Below, in pieces: positions 25,859 to 35,042 of a DNA stretch of 64,000 nucleotides. The notes beneath the pieces were generated by a model that did no database searches, was not told the DNA's origin, and was given only the letters and a program-made list of their open reading frames with translations. Numbering within the stretch: position 1 is the stretch's first letter; each line of letters starts with the position of its first letter. This DNA is from JAXMEQ01 sp046348225. GTDB lineage: Bacteria; Pseudomonadota; Gammaproteobacteria; Burkholderiales; Burkholderiaceae_C. The DNA lies in the NCBI GenBank assembly GCA_046348225.1, contig JAXMEQ010000012.1, forward strand, positions 1 to 64,000. Direction: 5' to 3'. The translations under genes and the position numbers were made by a program.

Positions 25859-26845
25859 ATGGCCCGCGTCTTCATGCTCGGCGCCACCGGCACCATCGGC
25901 CAGGCCACGGTGCGCGCCCTGCTGCGCCAGGGCCATGAGGTGGTGTGCCTGGTGCGCCCGCGCGCCGGCGTCGCGGGCCGGCTGACGGTCGACGACAGCA
26001 CCCGCCTGCTGGCCGGCGCCACCGTGCGTTTCGGCGACGTGACCCGGGCGGACTCGCTGGCGCAAGACGGTATCCGGGGCGAGCGTTTTGACGCGCTGGT
26101 CTCATGCCTGGCCTCGCGTACTGGCGCGCCGCGCGACGCCTGGGCCATCGACCACCAGGCCCATGTGCTGGCGCTGGACGCCGCACGCGGTGCCGGCGTG
26201 ACGCAGGTGGTGCTGCTGTCGGCCATCTGCGTGCAAAAGCCGCTGCTGGCCTTCCAGCAGGCCAAGCTGGCGTTTGAGAAGGCGCTGGTCGACTCCGGCC
26301 TGACGTATTCCATCGTGCGGCCCACGGCGTTCTTCAAGTCACTGTCAGGCCAGGTGGAGCGGGTGCGCCGGGGCAAGCCGTTCCTGGTGTTTGGCGACGG
26401 CACGCTGACCGCCTGCAAACCCATCAGCGACGACGACCTGGGCGACTACCTCGCCGGCTGCCTGAGCGAGCCGCAACGGCACAACCGCATCCTGCCGATT
26501 GGCGGGCCGGGGCCAGCCATCACGCCGCGCGAACAGGGCGGGCTGCTGTTCCGGCTGCTGGGCCAGCCGCCGCGCTTCAAGCAGGTGCCGGTGGCGCTGC
26601 TGGACGGCATCATTGGCGTGCTGGGCACGCTGGGCCATGTGGTGCCGCCGCTGGCCGCCAAGGCCGAGCTGGCGCGCATTGGCCGCTACTACGCCACCGA
26701 ATCCATGCTGGTGCTGGACCCGGCCACCGGCCGCTACAGCGCCGAGGCCACGCCCTCGTACGGCCGCCAGATGCTGCAGGACCACTACGCCGCGCTGCTG
26801 CGCGGCGATGCCACCGCCGAGCGGGGCGACCACGCGGTGTTCTAG
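25859..26845 (+). CDS. bciA: BciA/DVR-type divinyl (proto)chlorophyllide 8-vinyl reductase homologue
   Basis: The 328-aa NAD(P)-binding protein has an N-terminal GATGTIGQATVRALLRQGHEV Rossmann motif. Its C-terminal half matches what I know of the plant DVR/bacterial BciA family: LPIGGPGPAITPREQGGLLFRLLG, KQVPVALLDGIIGVLG, AELARIGRYYATESMLVLDP and YSAEATPSYG. BciA reduces the 8-vinyl group of divinyl chlorophyllide with NADPH in (bacterio)chlorophyll synthesis. No other photosynthesis gene is in the window; in some purple betaproteobacteria bciA lies outside the photosynthesis cluster. It follows pldA by 4 bp and is probably co-transcribed. A generic atypical SDR is the alternative, but the C-terminal match is specific. 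Confidence 0.82.
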   Translation: MARVFMLGATGTIGQATVRALLRQGHEVVCLVRPRAGVAGRLTVDDSTRLLAGATVRFGDVTRADSLAQDGIRGERFDALVSCLASRTGAPRDAWAIDHQAHVLALDAARGAGVTQVVLLSAICVQKPLLAFQQAKLAFEKALVDSGLTYSIVRPTAFFKSLSGQVERVRRGKPFLVFGDGTLTACKPISDDDLGDYLAGCLSEPQRHNRILPIGGPGPAITPREQGGLLFRLLGQPPRFKQVPVALLDGIIGVLGTLGHVVPPLAAKAELARIGRYYATESMLVLDPATGRYSAEATPSYGRQMLQDHYAALLRGDATAERGDHAVF

Positions 26846-26848
26846 CGC

Positions 26849-27652
26849 CTACAGCGCGAAGTCGTACTCGATCGTGATCGGTGCGTGGTCGGAGAACTTC
26901 TCGGCCTTGTAGATCGCTTCGGTGCGCGCCAGGGCCGCGAACTTTGGCGTCGCCAGGTGGTAGTCGAGCCGCCAGCCCACGTTGTTGGCATAGGCCTGGC
27001 CGCGGTTGCTCCACCAGGTGTAGGCGGTGTCAGTGGTGGTCGGCTGGAGCTGGCGGTACACGTCCACCAGACCGGTCTGGTCCAGCAGCGCCGTCATCCA
27101 CGCGCGCTCTTCGGGCAGGAAGCCGCTGTTCTTCTGGTTGCTGCGCCAGTTCTTGAGATCGATTTCCTTGTGTGCGATGTTCACATCACCGCACAGGATG
27201 AACTCACGCTTCTTCTTGAGTTTGGCCAGGTGGGGCTCGAACTCGGCCAGAAAGCGGAACTTGGCCTGCTGCCGCTCCTCGCCCGACGAGCCGCTGGGAA
27301 AGTAGGCGCTGATGATGGATCGCTTCGCCTTCGGCGTGTCAAAGCGCAACTCCACGTAGCGGCCTTCGGCGTCGAACTCGCCAGAGCCGTAGCCGATGAG
27401 CACGTCGCTGGGCTCGTGGCGGGTGTACACCGCCACGCCCGAGTAGCCCTTTTTCTCGGCAAAGTGAAAGTGCCCCTGCAGTCCGGCAAGCTGCTCGAAG
27501 CGGCCCGCCACATCGGCCGCCTGGGCCTTGACCTCCTGCACACAAATACAATCCGGGCTGGCTTTTGCAATCCAGGCCTCCACGCCCTTGTTGGCCGCAG
27601 AGCGGATGCCGTTGAGGTTGAGACTGGTCAGTTTGAACAAGGATTCCCCCAT
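26849..27652 (-). CDS. xth: Exodeoxyribonuclease III (AP endonuclease)
   Basis: The Mg-dependent 3'-5' exonuclease/AP endonuclease of base excision repair. The endonuclease/exonuclease/phosphatase fold shows LNLNGIRSAANKGVEAW, VQEVKAQ (metal-binding Glu), SGVAVYTRHEP, YFPSGSSGEERQQAKF, CGDVNIAHKEIDLKNW (Asp/Asn) and the C-terminal RLDYHLATP...FSDHAPI with the catalytic Asp-His. The ATG at 27652 gives 267 aa but has no Shine-Dalgarno. The TTG at 27640, preceded by GGGGGA and giving MFKLTSLNL, is a likely true start. If the ATG is used, it shares the CATG palindrome with the start codon of divergent pyrE. It ends 3 bp from bciA, convergently. Confidence 0.94.
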   Translation of the reverse strand: MGESLFKLTSLNLNGIRSAANKGVEAWIAKASPDCICVQEVKAQAADVAGRFEQLAGLQGHFHFAEKKGYSGVAVYTRHEPSDVLIGYGSGEFDAEGRYVELRFDTPKAKRSIISAYFPSGSSGEERQQAKFRFLAEFEPHLAKLKKKREFILCGDVNIAHKEIDLKNWRSNQKNSGFLPEERAWMTALLDQTGLVDVYRQLQPTTTDTAYTWWSNRGQAYANNVGWRLDYHLATPKFAALARTEAIYKAEKFSDHAPITIEYDFAL

Positions 27653-28334
27653 GGCGGTTGATGCAGGCCCCGACGTGCTGGCCCAGGATTTCGTGCAATT
27701 CTCGGTGGATGCCGGCGTTTTGCGCTTTGGTGAATTCAGGACCAAGGCGGGACGGCTGAGCCCGTACTTCTTCAACGCCGGCCTGTTTGACGACGGTGCC
27801 AAACTGGGCCGGCTCGCGCAATTCTATGCACAGCGCATCATCGCCAGCGGCCTCGAATTCGACATGATCTTCGGCCCGGCCTACAAGGGCATTCCGCTGG
27901 GCGCGGCGGTCGCCATCGAGCTGGCGCGGCTGGGCCGCAATGTGCCGTTTGCCTACAACCGCAAGGAAGCCAAGGACCACGGCGAAGGCGGCTCGCTGGT
28001 CGGCGCCCCCCTGAAGGGCCGGGTACTGATCGTGGACGACGTGATGAGCGCCGGCACCGCGGCGCGCGAATCCATCGCCATCATCCAGGCCGCTGGCGCG
28101 ACACCGCACGCGGTGGCCATTGCGCTGGACCGCCAGGAAAAAGCCACCGAGAACGGCCAGGACGTGGCCCACAGCGCGGTGCAGTATGTGCGCCAGCAAC
28201 TCGGCCTGCAGGTTTGTGCGATTGCGCGGCTGGCCGACTTGCTCCAGTATCTGGCCCAGCATGCGGGCGACAGCCTGGGCGAACACCACGCCCGGGTACT
28301 GGCCTACCGGGAACGCTATGGCGTGGACGACTGA
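27651..28334 (+). CDS. pyrE: Orotate phosphoribosyltransferase
   Basis: PyrE converts orotate and PRPP to orotidine-5'-monophosphate in de novo pyrimidine synthesis. The 227-aa protein has the type I PRTase fold: GRLSPYFFNAGLFDDG, FDMIFGPAYKGIPLGAAVAIEL and the PRPP loop VLIVDDVMSAGTAARESI. The flexible catalytic loop KEAKDHGEGGSLVG contains the lysines and acidic residues expected. AAGGA lies upstream of its ATG. The start codon is part of a CATG shared with the annotated start of the divergent xth. Confidence 0.95.
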   Translation: MAVDAGPDVLAQDFVQFSVDAGVLRFGEFRTKAGRLSPYFFNAGLFDDGAKLGRLAQFYAQRIIASGLEFDMIFGPAYKGIPLGAAVAIELARLGRNVPFAYNRKEAKDHGEGGSLVGAPLKGRVLIVDDVMSAGTAARESIAIIQAAGATPHAVAIALDRQEKATENGQDVAHSAVQYVRQQLGLQVCAIARLADLLQYLAQHAGDSLGEHHARVLAYRERYGVDD

Positions 28335-28347
28335 CATCAGGACGGCA

Positions 28348-28992
28348 ATGAACATGGGTGCTTGGCGGTGGACGGTTCTGGGCGGGCTGCTGTGTGCGGT
28401 GGCAGTACCGGCCATGGCGCAGCGGATCTATACCTGTACTGACGCCAAGGGCCGGCGGCTGACATCTGACCGGCCGATTGCCGAGTGCAACGACCGTGTG
28501 CAGAACGAAGTCAGCCCCAGCGGTGTGGTTCGGCGGCAAATCCAGCCCTCATTGACCGCCGAAGAGCGTGCGGCCGAGGAGGTCAAGGCGCGCAAGGCAG
28601 CAGAGGCGCGTGCGCTTGAAGCGGAAGACCGCAAGCGTGAACGCGCGCTGCTGGACCGCTACCCGAACCGCGCTGCGCACGACAAGGAACGTGCCACGGC
28701 CCTGGCACCCACCGACGAAGTCTTCAAGGCGGCGCAGGCGCGTACCGCGGAGCTGGAAGCGCAGCGCAAGCGGCTGGACGAAGAGGCCGCCTTCTACAAG
28801 CGCGACCCGAACAAGCTGCCTCCGGCGCTGAAGCGTCAGGTGGAAGACAACGCCCTGCAGGCGGCCGCCCACAAGCGCTCGCTGGCGGGTATTGACGAGG
28901 AGCGCAAGCGCATCAACCTGCGCTTTGACGACGAGCTCGACCAGTTGCGCCGCCTGTGGGCGCTGCAGGGCAAGACGCAGGCCTCAAAATAG
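28348..28992 (+). CDS. DUF4124 domain-containing exported protein with coiled coil
   Basis: The 214-aa protein has a signal peptide ending AVAVPAMAQ, then RIYTCTDAKGRRLTSDRPIAECNDR, the DUF4124 signature with two cysteines. A long charged helical region rich in Lys, Glu and Ala (about residues 70-205) probably forms a coiled coil. It is periplasmic with unknown function. The start at ATG 28348 has AGGA upstream; the gene follows pyrE by 13 bp. The last codons and the TAG stop lie inside a dispersed GCTAT-type repeat. Confidence 0.82.
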   Translation: MNMGAWRWTVLGGLLCAVAVPAMAQRIYTCTDAKGRRLTSDRPIAECNDRVQNEVSPSGVVRRQIQPSLTAEERAAEEVKARKAAEARALEAEDRKRERALLDRYPNRAAHDKERATALAPTDEVFKAAQARTAELEAQRKRLDEEAAFYKRDPNKLPPALKRQVEDNALQAAAHKRSLAGIDEERKRINLRFDDELDQLRRLWALQGKTQASK

Positions 28993-29039
28993 GCTGGAGC
29001 CCGCGCCGGGACTGCGCAAGGCGCTATAAAAAGTGTAGC
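28981..29039 (-). repeat. Dispersed GCTAT-N7-ATAGC element supplying the stop of the DUF4124 gene
   Basis: Read on the minus strand, the head GCTACACTTTTTATAGC (29023-29039) is followed by GCCT, TGCGCAG, GGCGCGGGC, CCAGCC and TATTTTGAGGC. The last segment is the complement of the final codons and TAG stop of the preceding gene. The element fills most of the gap before the end of gatB. Confidence 0.8.
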
Positions 29040-29055
29040 GTCTGCCGGAGCAACC

Positions 29056-30498
29056 TCAACGCAGTCTGTCGCGCAGCAGGTCGTTGACCTGTTGCGGGTT
29101 GGCCTTGCCCTTGCTGGCTTTCATGACCTGGCCCACCAGCGCGTTGAATGCCTTGTCCTTGCCGGCCTTGTACTGCGCCACGTTGTCGGGGTTGGCGGCG
29201 ATCACGTCGTCGACAATTTTTTCCAGCGCGCCGCTGTCGTTCATCTGTTTGAGGCCCTTGGCTTCGATGACGGCGTCCACGTCGTCGCCATCGCCGGTCC
29301 ACAATGCTTCAAACACTTGGCGGGCCGCGTTGTTGGACACGGTTGCGTCGGCGATGCGTCCAATCAGGGCGGCGAGTTGCCCCGCGCTCACGGGCGACTG
29401 CGCGATTCCCAGCTCGCCGGCGTTCAGCCGCCGCGACACCTCCCCCATGATCCAGTTGCTGGCCAGCTTGGGCTGGCCACTGGCCCTGGCGGTGGCTTCA
29501 AAGTACGCCGCCATGGCCTTGCTCTGCGTCAGCGTGGTCGCGTCGTACTCGGGCAGGCCGTAGTCGGCGACGAAGCGCGCGGCCATCACGCGCGGAAGTT
29601 CGTCCATTTCGCTGCGCACCCGCGCCACCCACTCGGGCGCAATCACCAGCGGCGGCAGGTCCGGGTCGGGGAAGTAGCGGTAGTCGGCTGCGTCTTCCTT
29701 GGTCCGCATGGCGCGGGTTTCGCCGGTGTCGGGGTCGAACAGCACGGTGGCCTGCTGGATCGCGTGGCCGTCTTCGATCTGCTCGATCTGCCACCGGATT
29801 TCATAGTCGATCGCCTGCTGCATGAACTTGAAGCTGTTCAGGTTCTTGATCTCGCGGCGGGTGCCCAGCGGCGCGCCGGGCTTGCGCACCGAGACGTTGG
29901 CGTCGCAGCGGAAGCTGCCTTCCTGCATGTTGCCGTCGCAGATGCCGATCCAGGTCACGATCTTGTGCAGCTCTTTTGCGTAGGCCACGGCCTCCTCGCT
30001 GCTGCGCATGTCGGGCTCGGTCACGATCTCCAGCAGCGGCGTGCCGGCACGGTTCAGGTCAATGCCGCTCTGGCCGATGAAGTCCTCGTGCAGCGACTTG
30101 CCGGCGTCTTCTTCCAGGTGGGCGCGCACCAGGCGCACGCTTTTCTTCTCTTCCCCCAGCAGGAACTCGACCGAGCCGCCCTGCACCACCGGGACTTCAA
30201 ACTGGCTGATCTGGTAGCCCTTGGGCAGGTCGGGGTAGAAGTAGTTCTTGCGCGCAAAAACGCTGCGCGGCGCGATGGTCGCGTTGACCGCCAGGCCGAA
30301 CTCGATGGCACGCTCGACCGCGCCCTTGTTCATCACCGGCAGCGTGCCGGGCAACGCCAGGTCCACGGCGCAGGCCTGCGTGTTGGGCTCGGCGCCAAAG
30401 GCCGTGGCGGCGCGGCTGAAAATCTTGCTTTGCGTGGACAGTTGGGCGTGCGTCTCGAAGCCGATGACGACTTCGTAACCCTGGATCAGTTTGCTCAT
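29056..30498 (-). CDS. gatB: Aspartyl/glutamyl-tRNA(Asn/Gln) amidotransferase subunit B
   Basis: GatB phosphorylates Glu-tRNA(Gln)/Asp-tRNA(Asn) and transfers ammonia from GatA to form the amide. The 480-aa protein has YEVVIGFETHAQLSTQSKIFS at the N-terminus, the signature DLNRAGTPLLEIVTEPD, CDANVSVRKPG and EIKNLNSFKFMQQAI, and the C-terminal YqeY-like domain ending GKANPQQVNDLLRDRL. The start at ATG 30498 lies one base after the gatA stop, so translation is coupled. It is the last gene of gatC-gatA-gatB. Confidence 0.97.
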   Translation of the reverse strand: MSKLIQGYEVVIGFETHAQLSTQSKIFSRAATAFGAEPNTQACAVDLALPGTLPVMNKGAVERAIEFGLAVNATIAPRSVFARKNYFYPDLPKGYQISQFEVPVVQGGSVEFLLGEEKKSVRLVRAHLEEDAGKSLHEDFIGQSGIDLNRAGTPLLEIVTEPDMRSSEEAVAYAKELHKIVTWIGICDGNMQEGSFRCDANVSVRKPGAPLGTRREIKNLNSFKFMQQAIDYEIRWQIEQIEDGHAIQQATVLFDPDTGETRAMRTKEDAADYRYFPDPDLPPLVIAPEWVARVRSEMDELPRVMAARFVADYGLPEYDATTLTQSKAMAAYFEATARASGQPKLASNWIMGEVSRRLNAGELGIAQSPVSAGQLAALIGRIADATVSNNAARQVFEALWTGDGDDVDAVIEAKGLKQMNDSGALEKIVDDVIAANPDNVAQYKAGKDKAFNALVGQVMKASKGKANPQQVNDLLRDRLR

Positions 30499-30499
30499 C

Positions 30500-31963
<1,464 letters not shown>

Positions 31964-31970
31964 ACGGGCA

Positions 31971-32049
31971 CCCCCACGCTTGTCACTTCGTGTACTGCGC
32001 TGCCCCCCGAGGGGGCCTTCGCGCCTTGGAGCGGTCCGGCGGCGCTCAT
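31971..32049 (-). repeat. Stop-codon-anchored GC-rich intercistronic element, copy in gatC-gatA
   Basis: Read on the minus strand, the element begins ATGAGCGCCGC, where the TGA is the gatC stop. It continues with GACCGCTCCAAGGCGCGA, the palindromic CCCCCTCGGGGGGCAGC, and ends GCGTGGGGGTG next to the gatA start. The copy at 60758-60833 has the same blocks in the same order. Confidence 0.8.
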
Positions 32050-32345
32050 TCGATCACCTTCGGCACGAGGAACAGCCCTCGCTCCACCGCCGGCGCACTT
32101 TGCTGGTTGGCGTCGCGGTTGTCAGGTTCGCTGACCACGTCGTCACGCAGGCGCAGGGCGATGTCCTGGATGGCCGCAACCGGGTGCGCCAGGGGCTCCA
32201 GGCCGGTGGTATCCACAGCCCGCATCTGCTCGACGATGTCGAAGAAACCATTGATTTGGGTCAGCATGCGCTCGCTTTCGTCAGAACGCAGTTCCAGCCG
32301 CGCCAGATTGGCAATCCGGTGGATGTCTTGGGGGGTCAAAGCCAT
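32046..32345 (-). CDS. gatC: Aspartyl/glutamyl-tRNA(Asn/Gln) amidotransferase subunit C
   Basis: The 99-aa GatC wraps around GatA and GatB and stabilises the complex. The family pattern is clear: LTPQDIHRIANLARLEL, a central helix with INGFFDIVEQMRAVDTTGLEPLAHP, and LRDDVVSEPDNRDANQQSAPAVERGLFLVPKVIE. The position ahead of gatA and divergent from mreB is the standard betaproteobacterial arrangement. Confidence 0.96.
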   Translation of the reverse strand: MALTPQDIHRIANLARLELRSDESERMLTQINGFFDIVEQMRAVDTTGLEPLAHPVAAIQDIALRLRDDVVSEPDNRDANQQSAPAVERGLFLVPKVIE

Positions 32346-32400
32346 AGGAAAAAACGCCAGCGATACCAGATGTAAACGCGAAATTTCGGCCCGTCCCGGG

Positions 32401-32429
32401 CCAGTTATTCACAGGGGATGGGGTATTAT
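32401..32429 (+). promoter_or_regulatory. Putative mreB promoter region (-10 TATTAT)
   Basis: The 202-bp divergent gatC-mreB spacer holds TATTAT at 32424-32429, preceded by GGG, with a poor -35 near 32401-32407. The TTATTCACA at 32405-32413 differs by one base from a DnaA box and may be chance. The stretch from 32430 to the mreB start is a leader of about 118 bp with no gene. The assignment rests on motif resemblance only. Confidence 0.35.
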
Positions 32430-32547
32430 CCCGCCTTTGGTGCAACGGCCGCGAAAGCGGCGGTATTTGCAGGAAAAAGCAGCTTTCAATACGACAACAA
32501 GGCGATGGCCGGCCGAGGCGCCGATCATGCCCGCGAGAGGATTTCTA

Positions 32548-33591
32548 ATGTTCGGAGCATTCCGTCGGTACTTCTCCACCGACCTGGCCATCGACCTCGG
32601 CACCGCCAACACCCTGATTTTTGTACGCGACAAGGGCATCGTCCTCGACGAACCCTCGGTGGTTGCCATCCGCCACGAAGGCGGCCCGCAAGGCAAGAAG
32701 ACCATCCAGGCCGTGGGCCACGAAGCCAAGGCCATGCTGGGCAAGGTGCCCGGCAACATCGAGGCCATCCGCCCGATGAAGGACGGCGTGATCGCCGACT
32801 TCACCGTCACCGAGCAGATGCTCAAGCAGTTCATCAAGATGGTCCATCCGCGGTCCGTCCTGAAGCCCTCGCCGCGCATCATCATCTGCGTGCCCTGCGG
32901 CTCCACCCAGGTCGAGCGCCGCGCGATTCGTGAATCGGCGCTGGGTGCCGGCGCCTCCGAGGTCTACCTGATTGAAGAACCGATGGCCGCCGCCATTGGC
33001 GCCGGCTTGCCCGTCAGCGAGGCCAGCGGCTCCATGGTGGTGGACATCGGCGGTGGCACCACCGAGGTGGGTGTGATCTCGCTGGGTGGCATGGTCTACA
33101 AGGGCAGCGTGCGGGTGGGCGGCGACAAGTTCGACGAGGCCATCATCAGCTACATCCGCCGCAACTACGGCATGCTGATCGGCGAGCCCACGGCTGAAGC
33201 CATCAAGAAGAACATCGGCAGCGCCTTCCCCGGCAGCGAAGTGAAGGAAATGGAAGTGCGCGGGCGCAACCTGTCCGAAGGTGTGCCGCGCTCGTTCACG
33301 ATCTCCAGCAACGAAATCCTCGAAGCCCTGACCGACCCGCTGAACAACATCGTGAGTGCAGTCAAGAACGCGCTCGAGCACACACCGCCTGAACTGGGTG
33401 CCGACATTGCCGAGCGCGGCATGATGCTCACCGGCGGTGGCGCCTTGCTGCGCGACCTCGACCGCCTGCTGGCCGAGGAAACCGGCCTGCCGGTACTGGT
33501 GGCCGAAGATCCGCTGACCTGCGTGGTGCGCGGCTGCGGCATCGCCCTGGAGCGCATGGAGCGCCTGGGCTCGATCTTCACCAGCGAATAA
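32548..33591 (+). CDS. mreB: Rod shape-determining actin-like protein MreB
   Basis: MreB filaments guide lateral cell-wall synthesis beneath the inner membrane. The 347-aa protein begins MFGAFRRYFSTDLAIDLGTANTLIFV (phosphate 1 loop and amphipathic N-terminus). VDIGGGTTEVGVISLGG (phosphate 2), the adenosine motif MLTGGGALLRDLDRLL, and VPCGSTQVERRAIRES are also present. The start at ATG 32548 has GAGAGG upstream. It heads mreB-mreC-mreD-mrdA. Upstream in-frame extensions are antisense to gatC and not credible. Confidence 0.98.
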   Translation: MFGAFRRYFSTDLAIDLGTANTLIFVRDKGIVLDEPSVVAIRHEGGPQGKKTIQAVGHEAKAMLGKVPGNIEAIRPMKDGVIADFTVTEQMLKQFIKMVHPRSVLKPSPRIIICVPCGSTQVERRAIRESALGAGASEVYLIEEPMAAAIGAGLPVSEASGSMVVDIGGGTTEVGVISLGGMVYKGSVRVGGDKFDEAIISYIRRNYGMLIGEPTAEAIKKNIGSAFPGSEVKEMEVRGRNLSEGVPRSFTISSNEILEALTDPLNNIVSAVKNALEHTPPELGADIAERGMMLTGGGALLRDLDRLLAEETGLPVLVAEDPLTCVVRGCGIALERMERLGSIFTSE

Positions 33592-33606
33592 GCGCGGGCC
33601 TCAGCG

Positions 33607-34527
33607 ATGCCACTCGGTACGCTGGACAGGTCCCCGCCCCCCTTCTTCAAGCAGGGGCCTTCGGCCCTGTCCAAGCTCATGGTGTTCAGCGCGCTCGCGC
33701 TGTTCCTGATGGTGGCGGACGTGCGCTTCAAGATCATCCAGCCGCTGCGCGCCACGCTGGCCACGGTGCTGTATCCGGTGCAGTGGCTGGCCATGCGCCC
33801 GGTGCTGCTGCTGCGCCATGGCGGCCAGTACTTCGCAGACCTGGAAACAGCCCAGACCCGCGAGGCGGAGGCCCGGCGCAAGCTGGCGCTGCAGTCGCAG
33901 CAGGCCGGACAGGTGGACCAGCTCACACTGGAGAACACCCGGCTGCGCAAGCTGCTGGCGCTGCGTGACAAGGTGGCCACCCCCAGCCAGGCGGCCGAAG
34001 TGCTGTACGACGCAGCCGACCCCTACACGCGCAAGATCATCATCGACAAGGGTCTCGCCCAGGGCGTCGAAGAAGGCTCGCCCGTCATTGACGAGTCTGG
34101 CGTGCTGGGCCAGGTCACGCGCGTGTATCCGCTGGTCAGTGAGGTCACGCTCGTCATCGACAGTGACCAGGCCATTCCGGTGCTGAATGCGCGCACCGGG
34201 GCACGCAGCGTGGCGTTTGGCGACCCGGCGCACGCCGGCTCGCTGGAGCTGCGTTTCATGGCCGGCAACGCCGACGTGCAGGCCGGTGACCTGCTCACCA
34301 CCAGTGGCGTGGACGGCATCTACCCGCCGGGCCTGCCGGTGGCGCGGGTGGAGAAGGTGGAGCGGCGCGCCGACTCGGCCTTCGCCCGCATCTACTGCGC
34401 GCCGCAGGCCCTGGTGACGGGTGCCCGCCACGTAATGGTGCTCAAGCCGGTGTCGGCCCAGATCCCGCCGCGCCCGCCGGTCGAGCCGGTCACGGCCGCG
34501 TCGCCCAAGAAAGGGGCCCGCAAATGA
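33607..34527 (+). CDS. mreC: Rod shape-determining protein MreC
   Basis: MreC is a bitopic elongasome protein whose periplasmic domain activates PBP2. The 306-aa protein has one transmembrane segment (about residues 20-40), a coiled coil (ETAQTREAEARRKLALQSQQAGQVDQLTLENTRL) and the beta-domain with YTRKIIIDKGLAQGVEEGSPVIDESGVLGQV and TSGVDGIYPPGLPVARV, all family-typical. It begins 15 bp after mreB and overlaps mreD by four bases. Confidence 0.96.
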   Translation: MPLGTLDRSPPPFFKQGPSALSKLMVFSALALFLMVADVRFKIIQPLRATLATVLYPVQWLAMRPVLLLRHGGQYFADLETAQTREAEARRKLALQSQQAGQVDQLTLENTRLRKLLALRDKVATPSQAAEVLYDAADPYTRKIIIDKGLAQGVEEGSPVIDESGVLGQVTRVYPLVSEVTLVIDSDQAIPVLNARTGARSVAFGDPAHAGSLELRFMAGNADVQAGDLLTTSGVDGIYPPGLPVARVEKVERRADSAFARIYCAPQALVTGARHVMVLKPVSAQIPPRPPVEPVTAASPKKGARK

Positions 34528-35042
34528 TCATGCGCCCCGGCCAGCAGCTGCTGCTGCCCGCCAACCCGGTGTTCATCTGGGGCAGCCTGCTCGGCGCGCT
34601 GCTCATGAACATGCTGCCGCTGGGCCGCACGCCCTGGATGCCGGATTTCCTGCTCCTGGTGCTGGTGTTCTGGAGCGTGCACCAGCCCCTGCGCGTGGGT
34701 ATCGGCGCCGCCTTCTTTTTCGGCCTGTGCATGGACGTGCACCAGACCGCGCTGCTGGGCCAGCATGCGCTGGCCTACACGGCGTCCAGCTACTTCGCCA
34801 TCACGATCCACCGGCGCCTGCTGTGGTTCTCGGTGCCGTCGCAGGCGGTTCAGGTGCTGCCGCTGTTCGTGGCGGCCCACGCAATCGAGCTGGCCATCCG
34901 GCTGCTCAGTGGCGGCGCCTTCCCCGGCTGGCTGATTGTGCTGTCGCCGCTGATCGAGGCGGTGCTGTGGCCGATCGTCAGCATCATGCTGCTGGCACCG
35001 CAGCGGCGTGCGCCGGACCCCGACGAGAACAGGCCCCTATGA
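34524..35042 (+). CDS. mreD: Rod shape-determining protein MreD
   Basis: An integral inner-membrane elongasome protein of 172 aa with five to six predicted helices. The family shows GRTPWMPDFLLLVLVFWSVHQP and GFLMDVHQTALLGQHALAY-like GLCMDVHQTALLGQHALAYTA. The start overlaps mreC (ATGA) and the stop overlaps mrdA (ATGA), indicating translational coupling through the whole operon. Confidence 0.95.
   Translation: MIMRPGQQLLLPANPVFIWGSLLGALLMNMLPLGRTPWMPDFLLLVLVFWSVHQPLRVGIGAAFFFGLCMDVHQTALLGQHALAYTASSYFAITIHRRLLWFSVPSQAVQVLPLFVAAHAIELAIRLLSGGAFPGWLIVLSPLIEAVLWPIVSIMLLAPQRRAPDPDENRPL

Noticed and set aside
32405..32413. Second DnaA box upstream of mreB (TTATTCACA)
   Set aside because: One mismatch and isolated; expected by chance in an AT-rich spacer.
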